Shown here: in pieces, positions 27,990-37,524 of the stretch
How the letters are laid out: every line of letters starts with the position of its first letter
Numbering within the stretch: position 1 is the first letter of the stretch
NCBI GenBank assembly: GCA_913056185.1
Contig: CAJXLV010000010.1
Location: 1-64,000 of the forward strand
Length of the DNA stretch: 64,000 nt
Origin: an uncultured Bacteroidota bacterium
GTDB lineage: Bacteria > Bacteroidota > Rhodothermia > Rhodothermales > Salinibacteraceae
Direction: 5' to 3'
Translations under genes and position numbers: made by a program
Notes under the pieces: generated by a model
The model's input: only the letters and a program-made list of their open reading frames with translations
What the model was told of the DNA's origin: nothing
Database searches by the model: none

Positions 27990-30335
27990 ATGGCTATCTC
28001 TTGGCTTTTGAGTGTGGGGGGGAGTGCCGCCGCAGGGGCAGCAACGACGGCACTGCTCACGTGGGGACTCCGACGCGTAGCGCCACGGGTCGGGTTGGTC
28101 GACCGTCCCACACAGACCCGAAGCATGCACTGCCAGGCGGTTCCCACCGGCGGTGGGCTTGCGATAGCCGGGGGCATAGGCATGGCGTTCGCCGGGTTGT
28201 TTGTGCTGGAAGGCTTGCCGGCCCCCCTGCAAACCGTCGCCTTCTGGCTCGGGGGGGGCGTGGTGATGGGGGTGGGCTTGTGGGACGATGCGTATGACCT
28301 TGATCCGAAAACAAAGGTTGGGGCCCAACTCGTGGCGGCGTATCTGTTGCTGCATGCGGGGACGTCGCTTTCACTTCCTGGCCTGGAGGTGGGGGGAGGG
28401 CTGGAACGCCCCCTGTACGTGGTGCCGCTGTCGCTGCTCTGGGTGGTTGGGGTCACCAATGCGGTCAATCTCATTGATGGGCTCGACGGACTGGCGGCGG
28501 GCGTTGCGGGCATTGCAGCACTGTCGTGTGCGGCTCTGTTCGGCCTTCGCGGCGATGTGGTGCTGATGGGCGTGGGGCTGGCGCTGGTGGGGGCCATTGC
28601 GGGCTTCTTGCCGTTCAACGCGCGGCCGGCGTCCATCTTTATGGGGGATGCAGGAAGCCTTCTCCTGGGCTACGTCCTCGCGGCCTACACCCTTCAGGCG
28701 CCTCTGCACGCCGACCTGGGCCTGGCGCTCCTGCTGCCGCCGCTCCTGCTTGGGGTGCCCGTCCTGGATGCGCTTGTCGCCATTGTGCGACGGGGGCGGG
28801 CCGGGCGCTCCTTATTCGCGCCGGACCGGAGCCACATTCACCACCGACTTGTAGAGCGGGGCTCCGCCCGGCAGGCGGTCTGGGTCCTGTACGGGGTGGC
28901 GGGCGCGTTTGGGGGGGCGGCGGGGCTGGTGGGCCTGCTGCCGACGGCGGGGGGCTACGTGCTGCTTCTGCTTGTGGCCGGGGCGGCGCTTGGGTGGGTG
29001 GGGCGCCTCGGGGCGTTTGCGGCAGGGACGCCTTCGCACGCGGCTACAGCCTCGGGGACGGATACAGCCCTGGGGCGTGCGGCGGCGCCCGAAGAGCCTA
29101 CGGAGACGGCCTCAGAAGCAGGCGCGCCCCTCGCCTCCAGCGGGGACGGCCACGAGGCCTCGCTCACGGCCTCGCCCGTGCCGCATGGACGGAGCGATTC
29201 TTCCCTGCACTGCCTCAGTGTCGTGGGCGCCCGCCCAAACTTTATGAAAGTCGCCCCCCTGCACCGCGCGCTTCAACAGCACGGCGGGTTCCGCTCCACC
29301 ATCGTCCATACGGGGCAGCACTACGATGACCAAATGAGCGACGTCTTCTTCCGGCAACTGGGACTGCCTGCGCCGGATTTGCATCTGGGGGTGGGCAGCG
29401 GCAGCCACGCTGCCCAGACGGCGCGCGTGATGGAGGCCTTTGAGCAGGTGGTGCAGGCTGAGGCCCCGGACCTGGTCGTGGTCGTGGGCGATGTGAACTC
29501 GACGCTCGCCGGGGCGCTGGTGGCGGCCAAGCTGCAGGTCGAAGTGGCGCACGTGGAGGCGGGTCTGCGCAGTGGAGACCGGCGCATGCCGGAGGAGGTC
29601 AACCGGCTACTAACGGATCGCCTCGCAGACTATCTGTTTGTGACGGAGCAAAGTGGCGTTGCGCACCTCCAGGCAGAAGGGGTGCCGGAGGAGAAAGTGT
29701 TTCTGGTGGGCAATCTGATGATTGATGCTCTCGTTCAGTGTCGAGAGGCGGCGGCCCGCCGTACGCCCGCGGAGGATCTTGGGGTGGTGGGGCACCCCTA
29801 CGTGCTCATGACAATGCACCGGCCGGGCAATGTGGACCATGAGCGCGGCGCCCGGCGTCTCCTGGAGACAATTGAGGGCATCGCGGCGGAGCGACCGGTG
29901 GTTTTTCCAATGCATCCGCGCACCCGGGCGCGCTTCGAAGCGTTCGGCCTGATGAAGACGCTCACGTCTCTCCGCGCGGTGTATGTGCTGGAGCCACAGG
30001 GGTACCTGGAGTTTCTGCGGCTGATGGAGGAGGCCCGCGTCGTGGTGACGGACTCGGGCGGCATCCAGGAGGAAACGACGTTTCTGGGCGTGCCCTGTCT
30101 CACGCTGCGGGAGAATACGGAGCGTCCGGTGACCATTGAGCAGGGGACCAACGAGCTGGTGCCGCTTGTGCCGTCGCGCGTGGTAGAGCGAGTGCGGGAC
30201 GTGGCGGAGGCGCCCCCTGAAGGTCCTGGGAACTGCCCCCCGCTCTGGGATGGGCAGGCGGCAGGGCGCATCGTGCAGGTGCTCGAGGCGCAGCTCATGC
30301 CGCGCGGAGCTCCGGCCGGTTCGGGTCTCGGCTGA
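27990..30335 (+). CDS. Fusion of WecA/MraY-like undecaprenyl-phosphate sugar-1-P transferase and UDP-GlcNAc 2-epimerase (WecB-like)
   Basis: N: GVGLWDDAYDLDPKTKVGAQL, NLIDGLDGLAAG, NARPASIFMGDAGSLLLGY, HIHHRL; C: VVGARPNFMKVAPL, HTGQHYDDQMSD, HVEAGLRSGD, PEEVNRLLTD, TDSGGIQEE. Confidence 0.92.
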   Translation: MAISWLLSVGGSAAAGAATTALLTWGLRRVAPRVGLVDRPTQTRSMHCQAVPTGGGLAIAGGIGMAFAGLFVLEGLPAPLQTVAFWLGGGVVMGVGLWDDAYDLDPKTKVGAQLVAAYLLLHAGTSLSLPGLEVGGGLERPLYVVPLSLLWVVGVTNAVNLIDGLDGLAAGVAGIAALSCAALFGLRGDVVLMGVGLALVGAIAGFLPFNARPASIFMGDAGSLLLGYVLAAYTLQAPLHADLGLALLLPPLLLGVPVLDALVAIVRRGRAGRSLFAPDRSHIHHRLVERGSARQAVWVLYGVAGAFGGAAGLVGLLPTAGGYVLLLLVAGAALGWVGRLGAFAAGTPSHAATASGTDTALGRAAAPEEPTETASEAGAPLASSGDGHEASLTASPVPHGRSDSSLHCLSVVGARPNFMKVAPLHRALQQHGGFRSTIVHTGQHYDDQMSDVFFRQLGLPAPDLHLGVGSGSHAAQTARVMEAFEQVVQAEAPDLVVVVGDVNSTLAGALVAAKLQVEVAHVEAGLRSGDRRMPEEVNRLLTDRLADYLFVTEQSGVAHLQAEGVPEEKVFLVGNLMIDALVQCREAAARRTPAEDLGVVGHPYVLMTMHRPGNVDHERGARRLLETIEGIAAERPVVFPMHPRTRARFEAFGLMKTLTSLRAVYVLEPQGYLEFLRLMEEARVVVTDSGGIQEETTFLGVPCLTLRENTERPVTIEQGTNELVPLVPSRVVERVRDVAEAPPEGPGNCPPLWDGQAAGRIVQVLEAQLMPRGAPAGSGLG

Positions 30336-30349
30336 AGCCGGGCTCGCTC

Positions 30350-30390
30350 CTGCGCTGGGAGCGAAGCGACTGAGCGCGTTCAGAGTGCTC
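30350..30390 (+). repeat. 41-bp dispersed intergenic repeat, copy A
   Basis: CTGCGCTGGGAGCGAAGCGACTGAGCGCGTTCAGAGTGCTC; 36/41 identical to reverse complement of 53642-53682. Confidence 0.85.
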
Positions 30391-30910
30391 TTGTGGCAAC
30401 ACGGCGCTGAGAGCGACGCGCACCGACCTCGGCGATAGAACCGCCGTCCCCTCCAGCGTCACATTCACGCCTGCACCGAGGCATGGGCGTAGCGTTTTGG
30501 CAGGAGCGCGTGCATGGTAGTGCTCCAGTAGGGGCACGGTGTGCCGGGGCGTTCCCAGGTCGGGGAGGAGAGAACGAAGCCCCATCGACTGTTCAAATCG
30601 ACTGGTTCAAAAGGCCACCCAAGAATGCACGTCGGCCCACAGACGCACCAAAGCGCCCGGGGCATGTGCGCCTGTCCTCGTCGTCGCCAGCGCGCTGCTG
30701 CTGTACCGCCGGAAGGGACGGCGGGGGGCAATCGGGAGGTCAAAACGAACCCTCGTGGGGCAATCAGAAACGGTCTGTGCCTCCGTGGCTCTCTGGAGCG
30801 ATGTTGGAGCGCGGCCCCTTTCCGGCCCCTGTGCAACCTCGTGGTGCAGAGCGGGATGCGGGCGGAGCCACGGTTCCTGGGAGAAGATGCCGGAGGCGCT
30901 CTGTCCCTCT

Positions 30911-30934
30911 GAGCGGCCCTTGAGCGAGCCGCTC
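30911..30934 (+). promoter_or_regulatory. Leader hairpin 1 upstream of T9SS protein
   Basis: GAGCGGC-ccttgagcga-GCCGCTC, perfect 7-bp arms. Confidence 0.5.
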
Positions 30935-30961
30935 TTCTCCATAGGAGCATGCGGAATGGAA

Positions 30962-30999
30962 GTTGTGGAGTACCTGTGCCGTCACCGGCACTCCACAAC
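30962..30999 (+). promoter_or_regulatory. Leader hairpin 2 / inverted repeat just upstream of start codon
   Basis: GTTGTGGAGT...ACTCCACAAC perfect 10-bp arms, nested GTGCCG-tcac-CGGCAC; ends 14 nt before ATG at 31014. Confidence 0.6.
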
Positions 31000-31013
31000 C
31001 CCCAGGCGTCTGC

Positions 31014-32645
31014 ATGTCCGTCCGTGTCTTTCTGCCCACGCTGATCGCGCTCGTTGGGCTGAGCGCCGTGCCCTCCGTGTCGGCATGGGCACAGCCCGTC
31101 CGGTACGCACAGGAGTGCGTGACCAACGTCGAGAATGCGACCGTCCACGTGCCCGCTCGTGCAGCGCCTGCGTTGCCCGGTGGCGCCCAGCTGGCAGGGG
31201 GAGATACCCTGGCAGTGTACACGGAGGACGGTACCTGTGCCGGGTACGGCGTGTGGTCCAGCGAGACGGGGACGACGCTCGCTGCGGCAGGATCGGACTC
31301 GATCGCGGCGTCGCCCGATGGGTATGCAGCGGGGGCGGCTCTTCGCTTTGAGGCCTTCGACGCGTCTGCGAACGAGGCGATTGGGCTGGGGCCGGCGGCC
31401 GCGTACGTTCCGTGCGATAGCCTGGGAGTACCGGTGTGCGGCACGGGCACCTACCAGGACGGCACCTTCCACGAGGTGGCGGCCTTTGAGGGCGCGGCCC
31501 CCTCCCGCACGCTGGTGCTGGCGGACGGGTGGACGTTTTTATCGTTGCCTGTGGACGTGGATCAATCCTTTGGGGCGCTGCTGCCGGGGTGTAGCAGCGG
31601 TTTCGTCTATGAACCGGGAGCAGGGTACACGGCCATTGCGGACGACGCCTCTCTGCCTGCGGGCCGGGGGACGGTGCTGAATTGTGCGGCGGACACCCTC
31701 ACGGTCACGGGCACGCCGTCTTCTACAGTCGCGGTAGAAGAGGGGTGGAATCTGGTGGGGACCGGAGCGGACACCCTGGTGGCCGCGGCCGTGGACACCA
31801 CGCCTGCCGGCGTGCTTGCGTCGTCGTTCTTTCGGCGGCCCGCGGGCGAGGGCTACACGGTAGCACTGCAGCTTGTGCCGGGAGAGGCCTACTGGGTGAA
31901 GGCTGTGGCGGCGGGCACCCTCCAGGTGGCGGGGACGGCCGTCCCGCCCCAAACGGCTTCCCGGAATGCCGTCGGGGCCGGACCACCGCTGGAGGGGGCC
32001 AGTCGGCTGACGATTGCGGACGCGCGGGGACGAACCGCGACACTGTGGCTGAAGGACGAACTGGGGGCGGCGGCGCGTCGCCGAGCCGACCTGCCGCCGG
32101 TGCCGCCCCCCGGGCTCTTCGATGTGCGGTTTGCAGGGGGGCGCTGGGCCGCGGCCCTCCCCCGAACGCCGCCGGGCCCGGATCGCCCAGGCACCGCTAC
32201 GCAACAGGTGCGGCTGCAGGGGGCGGCGTTTCCGGTGTCGGTGCGTCTGGAGCCGGGCTCGCCTCTCCGTCGGGTCGCGGTGACGGCCGGAGAGCAAACG
32301 GCATTGCTGTCGGAAGCACAGCCGTCCGTCGCGCTGCGACAGACGACGGATCAGTTTTTGGTTGCGGCAGGGGCGGTGCCACAAGCGTTTCGTCTTGGCA
32401 CAGCGTTTCCGCATCCAGTGCGGAATCGGGCGCAGTTCACTTATGCGGTCCCCGAGGCCACCGATGTGCGCATTGAGATGTACGATGTGCTGGGGCGGCG
32501 GGTGGCCACGCTGGTGGACGACCAGCGCCCGGCGGGAGTGTACCGGGCGCGAATTGACGCGGATCGCTTTGCGAGCGGCACCTATTTCGTTCGGATGCAG
32601 GCGGGGGGTGTGCAAAAGGCCCGACGGCTGAGCATTGCCCGGTAG
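31014..32645 (+). CDS. Secreted protein with type IX secretion (T9SS) C-terminal sorting domain
   Basis: Signal peptide MSVRVFLPTLIALVGLSAVPSVSAWAQ; C-term AFPHPVRNRAQFTYAVPEATDVRIEMYDVLGRRVATLVDDQRPAGVYRARIDADRFASGTYFVRMQAGG. Confidence 0.88.
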   Translation: MSVRVFLPTLIALVGLSAVPSVSAWAQPVRYAQECVTNVENATVHVPARAAPALPGGAQLAGGDTLAVYTEDGTCAGYGVWSSETGTTLAAAGSDSIAASPDGYAAGAALRFEAFDASANEAIGLGPAAAYVPCDSLGVPVCGTGTYQDGTFHEVAAFEGAAPSRTLVLADGWTFLSLPVDVDQSFGALLPGCSSGFVYEPGAGYTAIADDASLPAGRGTVLNCAADTLTVTGTPSSTVAVEEGWNLVGTGADTLVAAAVDTTPAGVLASSFFRRPAGEGYTVALQLVPGEAYWVKAVAAGTLQVAGTAVPPQTASRNAVGAGPPLEGASRLTIADARGRTATLWLKDELGAAARRRADLPPVPPPGLFDVRFAGGRWAAALPRTPPGPDRPGTATQQVRLQGAAFPVSVRLEPGSPLRRVAVTAGEQTALLSEAQPSVALRQTTDQFLVAAGAVPQAFRLGTAFPHPVRNRAQFTYAVPEATDVRIEMYDVLGRRVATLVDDQRPAGVYRARIDADRFASGTYFVRMQAGGVQKARRLSIAR

Positions 32646-32665
32646 CGCCCGGGCTGCACGGAAGA

Positions 32666-34768
32666 CTACCCGACGCGTGCGAAGCCGAGTCCATGGTTGG
32701 CGTAGGAGGTTTCGTAATGGTGGCGGAGCTGCCGGTGCGCATCGGCGCGGAGGTGCGGGTCCCGGTCCACGAGTGCAAACGCCGCGTCGCGAGCATCCTC
32801 GAGGATGCCGGTGTCCTCCGTAATGTCGGCGATCTTGAGGTCCGGCATCCCACTCTGGCGCGTGCCGAAGAAGTCGCCCGCCCCGCGAATCTGGAGGTCG
32901 GTCTCGCTGATCTCGAAGCCGTCGTTCGTCTTCACCATCGCCTGCAGCCGCTGCTTGGCCTCCTGGCTGCGCTTGTACCCGGCCATCAGAATGCAATAGC
33001 TCTGCTGGTCGCTGCGCCCCACCCGTCCACGGAGCTGGTGCAGCTGGCTCAGGCCGAAGCGCTCGGCATGCTCGATCATCATCACCGTCGCATTGGGCAC
33101 GTCCACGCCCACCTCAATCACCGTGGTGGCCACCAGGAGGTCGATCTCCCCCGCCTTAAAGCGCTGCATCGTCTGCTCCGTCTGGTCGGACGGCAGCTGG
33201 CCGTGGGCGAGGCCGACGGCAAAGTCCGGAAACTGCTCCTGCAGGTCCGCCGCGCCGCTCTCGGCGTCTTTCAGGTCCATTTTTTCGCTCTCCTCCACGA
33301 GCGGATACACCACGTACGCCTGCTCGCCCTGCTCCAGCCGATCGCGTAGGAAGGCGTACACCTCCCCACGTCGTTTCTCGGCGCGGAGGCGCGTATCGAC
33401 CGGTTTGCGGCCCGGCGGCATCTCGTCAATCTTCGACACGTCGAGGTCGCCGTAGAGCGTCATCGCGAGGGAGCGGGGGATGGGCGTCGCCGTCATGAGG
33501 AGCATGTGCGGCTGCGTGCCCTTCTCGAACATCTCCGCCCGCTGGGCCACCCCGAAGCGGTGCTGCTCGTCGACCACGGCCAGCCCCAGGTTGTCAAATT
33601 CCACTTCCTCCTGGATGAGGGCGTGGGTGCCGACGGCGACCGGCACGCGCCCCTCCGCCAGGTCCTTCAGGATGGCCTCGCGCTCCGATTTGCGCTGGCC
33701 GCCTACGAGCAGGTGCGGCATCAGCCCCATCGGGCGCAGGTACTCCGTGAGGTTCTGGTAGTGCTGCTCGGCCAGGAGCTCCGTCGGGGCCATGAAGGCG
33801 CTCTGGTAGCCGCTGTCGTAGGCGTGCATCATGGCCGCCACCGCCACCACGGTCTTTCCGCTTCCCACGTCGCCCTGAAGAAGGCGGTTCATCTGGACGC
33901 CCGACTGCGTGTCCTCGATGACCTGGCGCAGGGACCGCTTCTGGGCGCCGGTGAGCTCAAAGGGGAGCACCTCGCGGACGAACGTGTGGGTGTGCTCGCC
34001 GGGCGCATCGAACGCCGGCCCCGTCACTTCCTCTTGCTGCCGCCGCATCTGGGCCAGCAGCAGCTGGATGTAAAACAGCTCTTCGAACTTGAGCCGTCGC
34101 TCGGCCTCGGCCCGCTCGGCCTGGCTCTTCGGGAAGTGAATGGCCCGCAGCGCCACGCGTCCCTCCATCAGATCGTACGTCTCCACCATCCACTCCGGCA
34201 AGGGCTCGGAGAGCTTCAATCCGTGCTCTTTAAAGAGGCCGTAGAGGATGCGCCGGACGGCACGGCTGGTGAGGCCGACATTTTCCATGGCCTCCCCGCC
34301 CGGATAAAGCGGCACGATGCGGCCCGTTTCAAGAATGGCCCCCTCGTCGTTGAGCGTGTCGAAGTCGGGGTGTGTCATGGAGAACCAGCGGCCGTACTTC
34401 TCCACTTTCCCGTGGAACGCCACCTGGTCGCCCTCCTCAAAGGCCTTGCGCACCCACCAGACGCCCTGAAACCAGGTGCACTTCATGCGCCCGCCCTGTT
34501 CCCCCTGAAGGATCAGCTCAAACCGCTTCTGGTTTTTCCCGGGCACGATGCTGGTGGACTGCACGGTGCCAACGACGGTCACGGGGTCGGGGCCTTCGCG
34601 GAGGCGCCCCACGGGCGTGACGGTGCTGCGGTCGAGGTAGCGGCGGGGGTAGAAGTGGAAGAGATCGCGCACGGTGCGCACGCCGTACTGCTCGGCCCAC
34701 ACATCGGCCCGCTTCTCGCCGACGCCTTTGACGTAGCGGACGTCTTGCTCAAGAAATTCCGTGCTCAT
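32666..34768 (-). CDS. recG: ATP-dependent DNA helicase RecG
   Basis: LLQGDVGSGKTVVA, VDEQHRFGVAQR, LMTATPIPRSLAMTLYGDLDVS, LRGRVGRSDQQSYCIL. Confidence 0.97.
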   Translation of the reverse strand: MSTEFLEQDVRYVKGVGEKRADVWAEQYGVRTVRDLFHFYPRRYLDRSTVTPVGRLREGPDPVTVVGTVQSTSIVPGKNQKRFELILQGEQGGRMKCTWFQGVWWVRKAFEEGDQVAFHGKVEKYGRWFSMTHPDFDTLNDEGAILETGRIVPLYPGGEAMENVGLTSRAVRRILYGLFKEHGLKLSEPLPEWMVETYDLMEGRVALRAIHFPKSQAERAEAERRLKFEELFYIQLLLAQMRRQQEEVTGPAFDAPGEHTHTFVREVLPFELTGAQKRSLRQVIEDTQSGVQMNRLLQGDVGSGKTVVAVAAMMHAYDSGYQSAFMAPTELLAEQHYQNLTEYLRPMGLMPHLLVGGQRKSEREAILKDLAEGRVPVAVGTHALIQEEVEFDNLGLAVVDEQHRFGVAQRAEMFEKGTQPHMLLMTATPIPRSLAMTLYGDLDVSKIDEMPPGRKPVDTRLRAEKRRGEVYAFLRDRLEQGEQAYVVYPLVEESEKMDLKDAESGAADLQEQFPDFAVGLAHGQLPSDQTEQTMQRFKAGEIDLLVATTVIEVGVDVPNATVMMIEHAERFGLSQLHQLRGRVGRSDQQSYCILMAGYKRSQEAKQRLQAMVKTNDGFEISETDLQIRGAGDFFGTRQSGMPDLKIADITEDTGILEDARDAAFALVDRDPHLRADAHRQLRHHYETSYANHGLGFARVG

Positions 34769-35128
34769 TCTGGGGCGGACGGGTGTGCGGGTGTGAGGGC
34801 TGTGTGCGCTTTCTCACACTGGAGCCGGTGTGGCGTTCCGGACACAGCGCGTGGCGAAGCGGCCTCCACACGCGCTTGGGCGCCTCGGTCGTGGGGGGCG
34901 CTACGAGGCTGACAAGCAAACGCAGGGCTGTACGCGCAGAGCGTAGGGCGCTCGCGGTCGATAGAAAAACGGTAACGTTGCGATAATGATTTTCTCCGTC
35001 GCGACGCCGTGTTTTATCGCATTGAGAGAGCGCAAGAGATCCGTAAAACTCCCGGATTGATTCGGGGGAGAAGTCAAGATGATACCACCTTCCACCGCCT
35101 GCTCCCACCGCCTGACGTTTCCGGAGCC

Positions 35129-36628
35129 ATGCCTCCCACCCGCCGCGCCTTCCTAAAAGCCCTCGGCCTCACCGGTGCTGCCTTCAGCCTGCCCGGCCTA
35201 TCTGCTGCCACACTGCGCCCCCCGCGCCGCGCTCCGGTGACGGTGACCGGCCGCGTGACGGGCCCGGACGGCGGGCTCGGGGGCGTGCCCGTGACCGACG
35301 GCGTTACCGTCACCCAGACCGGGGCCGACGGCCGATACGAACTGGCGTCGTCGGCCCGCCGGCCCTTCGTCTATCTCTCGGTGCCGAGGGGGTACCGATT
35401 GCCCACGCACGACACCGGCACGGCCCGCTTCTACCGGCCGCTCGACGCGACGGGCGGCACGGCAGAGGCGTCGTTTCGGCTCGCGCCGCTGGGCCGCGAC
35501 GACACCCGGCACGCGTTTCTCTTCCTCGCCGATCCGCAACCCCAGACCGAAGCGGAGGTGCAGCAATTTCAGAACGAGACCGTTCCAGACGTGCGGGCGA
35601 CGGCGAAGGAGCTGGGCGATCGGCCGGTCTTTGGGGTGGGCGGGGGCGACCTCGTCTTCGACGACCTGTCGCTCTTTGCTGGCTACGAGGCCGCGGTGCG
35701 GCAGATGGGCCTCCCGTTCGTGCAGGTGGTGGGGAACCACGACCTCAACTTCGAGGCGCCCGCCGACCCCGGCTCCACGGCCACCTTTCGCCGCCACTTC
35801 GGCCCCGAGTACTACTCGTTCGACCGCGGGGCCGTCCACTACGTCGTGCTCGACGACGTGTACTGGCCCGGCAGCGACGGCTTCGGGCAAAAGACCGACG
35901 ACTACTTCGGCCACCTCGACGCGCGCCAGCTCGCGTGGCTGGAGCAGGACCTCGCCCTCGTTGACGACGGGCGCCCTGTGGTCGTGTTCACGCACATCCC
36001 GCCCCTCAGCACGACCTACGAGCGGCGCGGCGAGCCGAGCCCGTCGGTTCGCGGGCACATTTCCAACCGGGCGGCGCTCTACGCGCTCCTCGACCCCTAC
36101 GACGCCCACATCGTGAGCGGACACGTCCACGAGAACGAGCACCGCTTCGCGGACGGGCCGCACGAGCACGTAGTGGGCACGGTGTGCGGGGCGTGGTGGA
36201 CCGGGCCCGTCTGCTACGACGGGACGCCCAAGGGATACGCCGTCTACGAGGTGGACGGCACCTCCATCCGCTGGCGCTACAAGGCCACGGGCCACGACGC
36301 CGATCATCAGATGCGCCTCTACCCGATTGGGGCCGACCCCGAGGCGCCCGACGCGCTTGTCGCCAACGTGTGGGACGCCACGGACGCGTGGACGGTGGTC
36401 TGGTACGAGGACGGCATCCGCACGGGAGAAATGACCCGGCGTGTGGGCCTCGATCCCCTGAGCCAAAAGCTCCACGCGGGCGAGGATCTTCCCGACACGC
36501 ATACGTGGGTAGAACCCCAGCCTACCGGGCACCTCTACTACGCACCGGCGAGTTCCGACGCCGCTCGGATCCGCGTAGAAGCCACCGATCGCTTCGGGCG
36601 CACCTACGTGGCCCGCCCGTCCGACTGA
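35129..36628 (+). CDS. Calcineurin-like metallophosphoesterase, Tat-like signal
   Basis: MPPTRRAFLKALGLTGAAFSLPG; FLADPQPQTE, VGGGDLVFDD, VVGNHDLNFE, THIPP, VSGHVHENEH. Confidence 0.9.
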   Translation: MPPTRRAFLKALGLTGAAFSLPGLSAATLRPPRRAPVTVTGRVTGPDGGLGGVPVTDGVTVTQTGADGRYELASSARRPFVYLSVPRGYRLPTHDTGTARFYRPLDATGGTAEASFRLAPLGRDDTRHAFLFLADPQPQTEAEVQQFQNETVPDVRATAKELGDRPVFGVGGGDLVFDDLSLFAGYEAAVRQMGLPFVQVVGNHDLNFEAPADPGSTATFRRHFGPEYYSFDRGAVHYVVLDDVYWPGSDGFGQKTDDYFGHLDARQLAWLEQDLALVDDGRPVVVFTHIPPLSTTYERRGEPSPSVRGHISNRAALYALLDPYDAHIVSGHVHENEHRFADGPHEHVVGTVCGAWWTGPVCYDGTPKGYAVYEVDGTSIRWRYKATGHDADHQMRLYPIGADPEAPDALVANVWDATDAWTVVWYEDGIRTGEMTRRVGLDPLSQKLHAGEDLPDTHTWVEPQPTGHLYYAPASSDAARIRVEATDRFGRTYVARPSD

Positions 36629-36726
36629 CACCGCTCCGCACCCATCCCGCGTCCATCCCGCTGCGGGGGGCGAGGCGCGGCCGCAACAACGAGACGCCTC
36701 CAGGGGCCGCGGGGCCGCTCCTGCAG

Positions 36727-36740
36727 CCCTCCGAAGAGGG
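36727..36740 (-). terminator. Possible hairpin between convergent genes
   Basis: CCCTC-CGAA-GAGGG. Confidence 0.3.
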
Positions 36741-36760
36741 AGGCGACAACCGCCCAGTCC

Positions 36761-37486
36761 TCACGAGAACGACGTGGACGACTCGTCCAGGGGCGGGAGG
36801 TCTGCGGAGGCACTGGGCTTTCCATCAATGCCGCGGTGGCGCAGGTCGCGTCCCTCCACCATGAAGACAATGCTCTGGGCGATGTTTTTGGCGTGGTCGG
36901 AAATGCGTTCGAGTGCCTTGCTCACCGTGAGCAGGTGCGCAATGATCTCCGCCTGGTCGTGCTCCGCCTCGCACATTTCCACCAGCTGCGCGAAGGTTTC
37001 CTCGTGCAGGCGGTTCACCTGTAGGTCACGCGCGATGACCTTGCGCGCCTTCAGCCGGTCGTTCTCGAGGAACGCCATCTCCGCCTCGCGGAGCATCGTG
37101 CGCGACATGTCCGCCATTTTGGGCAGGCGCGTATCGGCCAGCAGGCCGGGGGCGTCGGTCAGGTAGCGGGCGTTGCGCGAGAGGTTGCGGCAGTGATCGC
37201 CGATGCGCTCAAAGTCGGTGTTGATCTTCACCGCCATGATGAGCATTCGGAGGTCCACCGCCACCGGCGAGTGCAGGGCCAGGATGCGCTCGCACTGCTC
37301 GTCGATGCGCAGCTCGAGGGCGTCGATGGCATCGTCCCCGGCCACCACCTGGTCGGCGAGCTCCGTGTCGCCCTGCAGGAGGGCATTCATGGCATTGGCA
37401 AATTGCTCGTCGACGCGGTTGGCCATATCGGCGATGAGGCCGCGCAGGGACACCAGCTCCTGATCAAGAGACGAGCGGTTTGGCAT
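36761..37486 (-). CDS. phoU: Phosphate transport system regulator PhoU
   Basis: ADMANRVDEQFANAMNALL, NTDFERIGDHCRNLSRNA, KALERISDHAKNIAQSIVFMVEG. Confidence 0.95.
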   Translation of the reverse strand: MPNRSSLDQELVSLRGLIADMANRVDEQFANAMNALLQGDTELADQVVAGDDAIDALELRIDEQCERILALHSPVAVDLRMLIMAVKINTDFERIGDHCRNLSRNARYLTDAPGLLADTRLPKMADMSRTMLREAEMAFLENDRLKARKVIARDLQVNRLHEETFAQLVEMCEAEHDQAEIIAHLLTVSKALERISDHAKNIAQSIVFMVEGRDLRHRGIDGKPSASADLPPLDESSTSFS

Positions 37487-37524
37487 AGCCAGCAAAGATT
37501 GGAGAAGTCGGAGGGCGAGCGAGG

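Noticed and set aside
30580-30620. gttcaaatcgactggttcaaaa considered as tRNA T-arm remnant
   Set aside because: No matching acceptor or anticodon stems could be found around it
33506-34912. 468-residue plus-strand ORF opposite recG
   Set aside because: Antisense frame of recG with Leu/His-rich composition; no motifs
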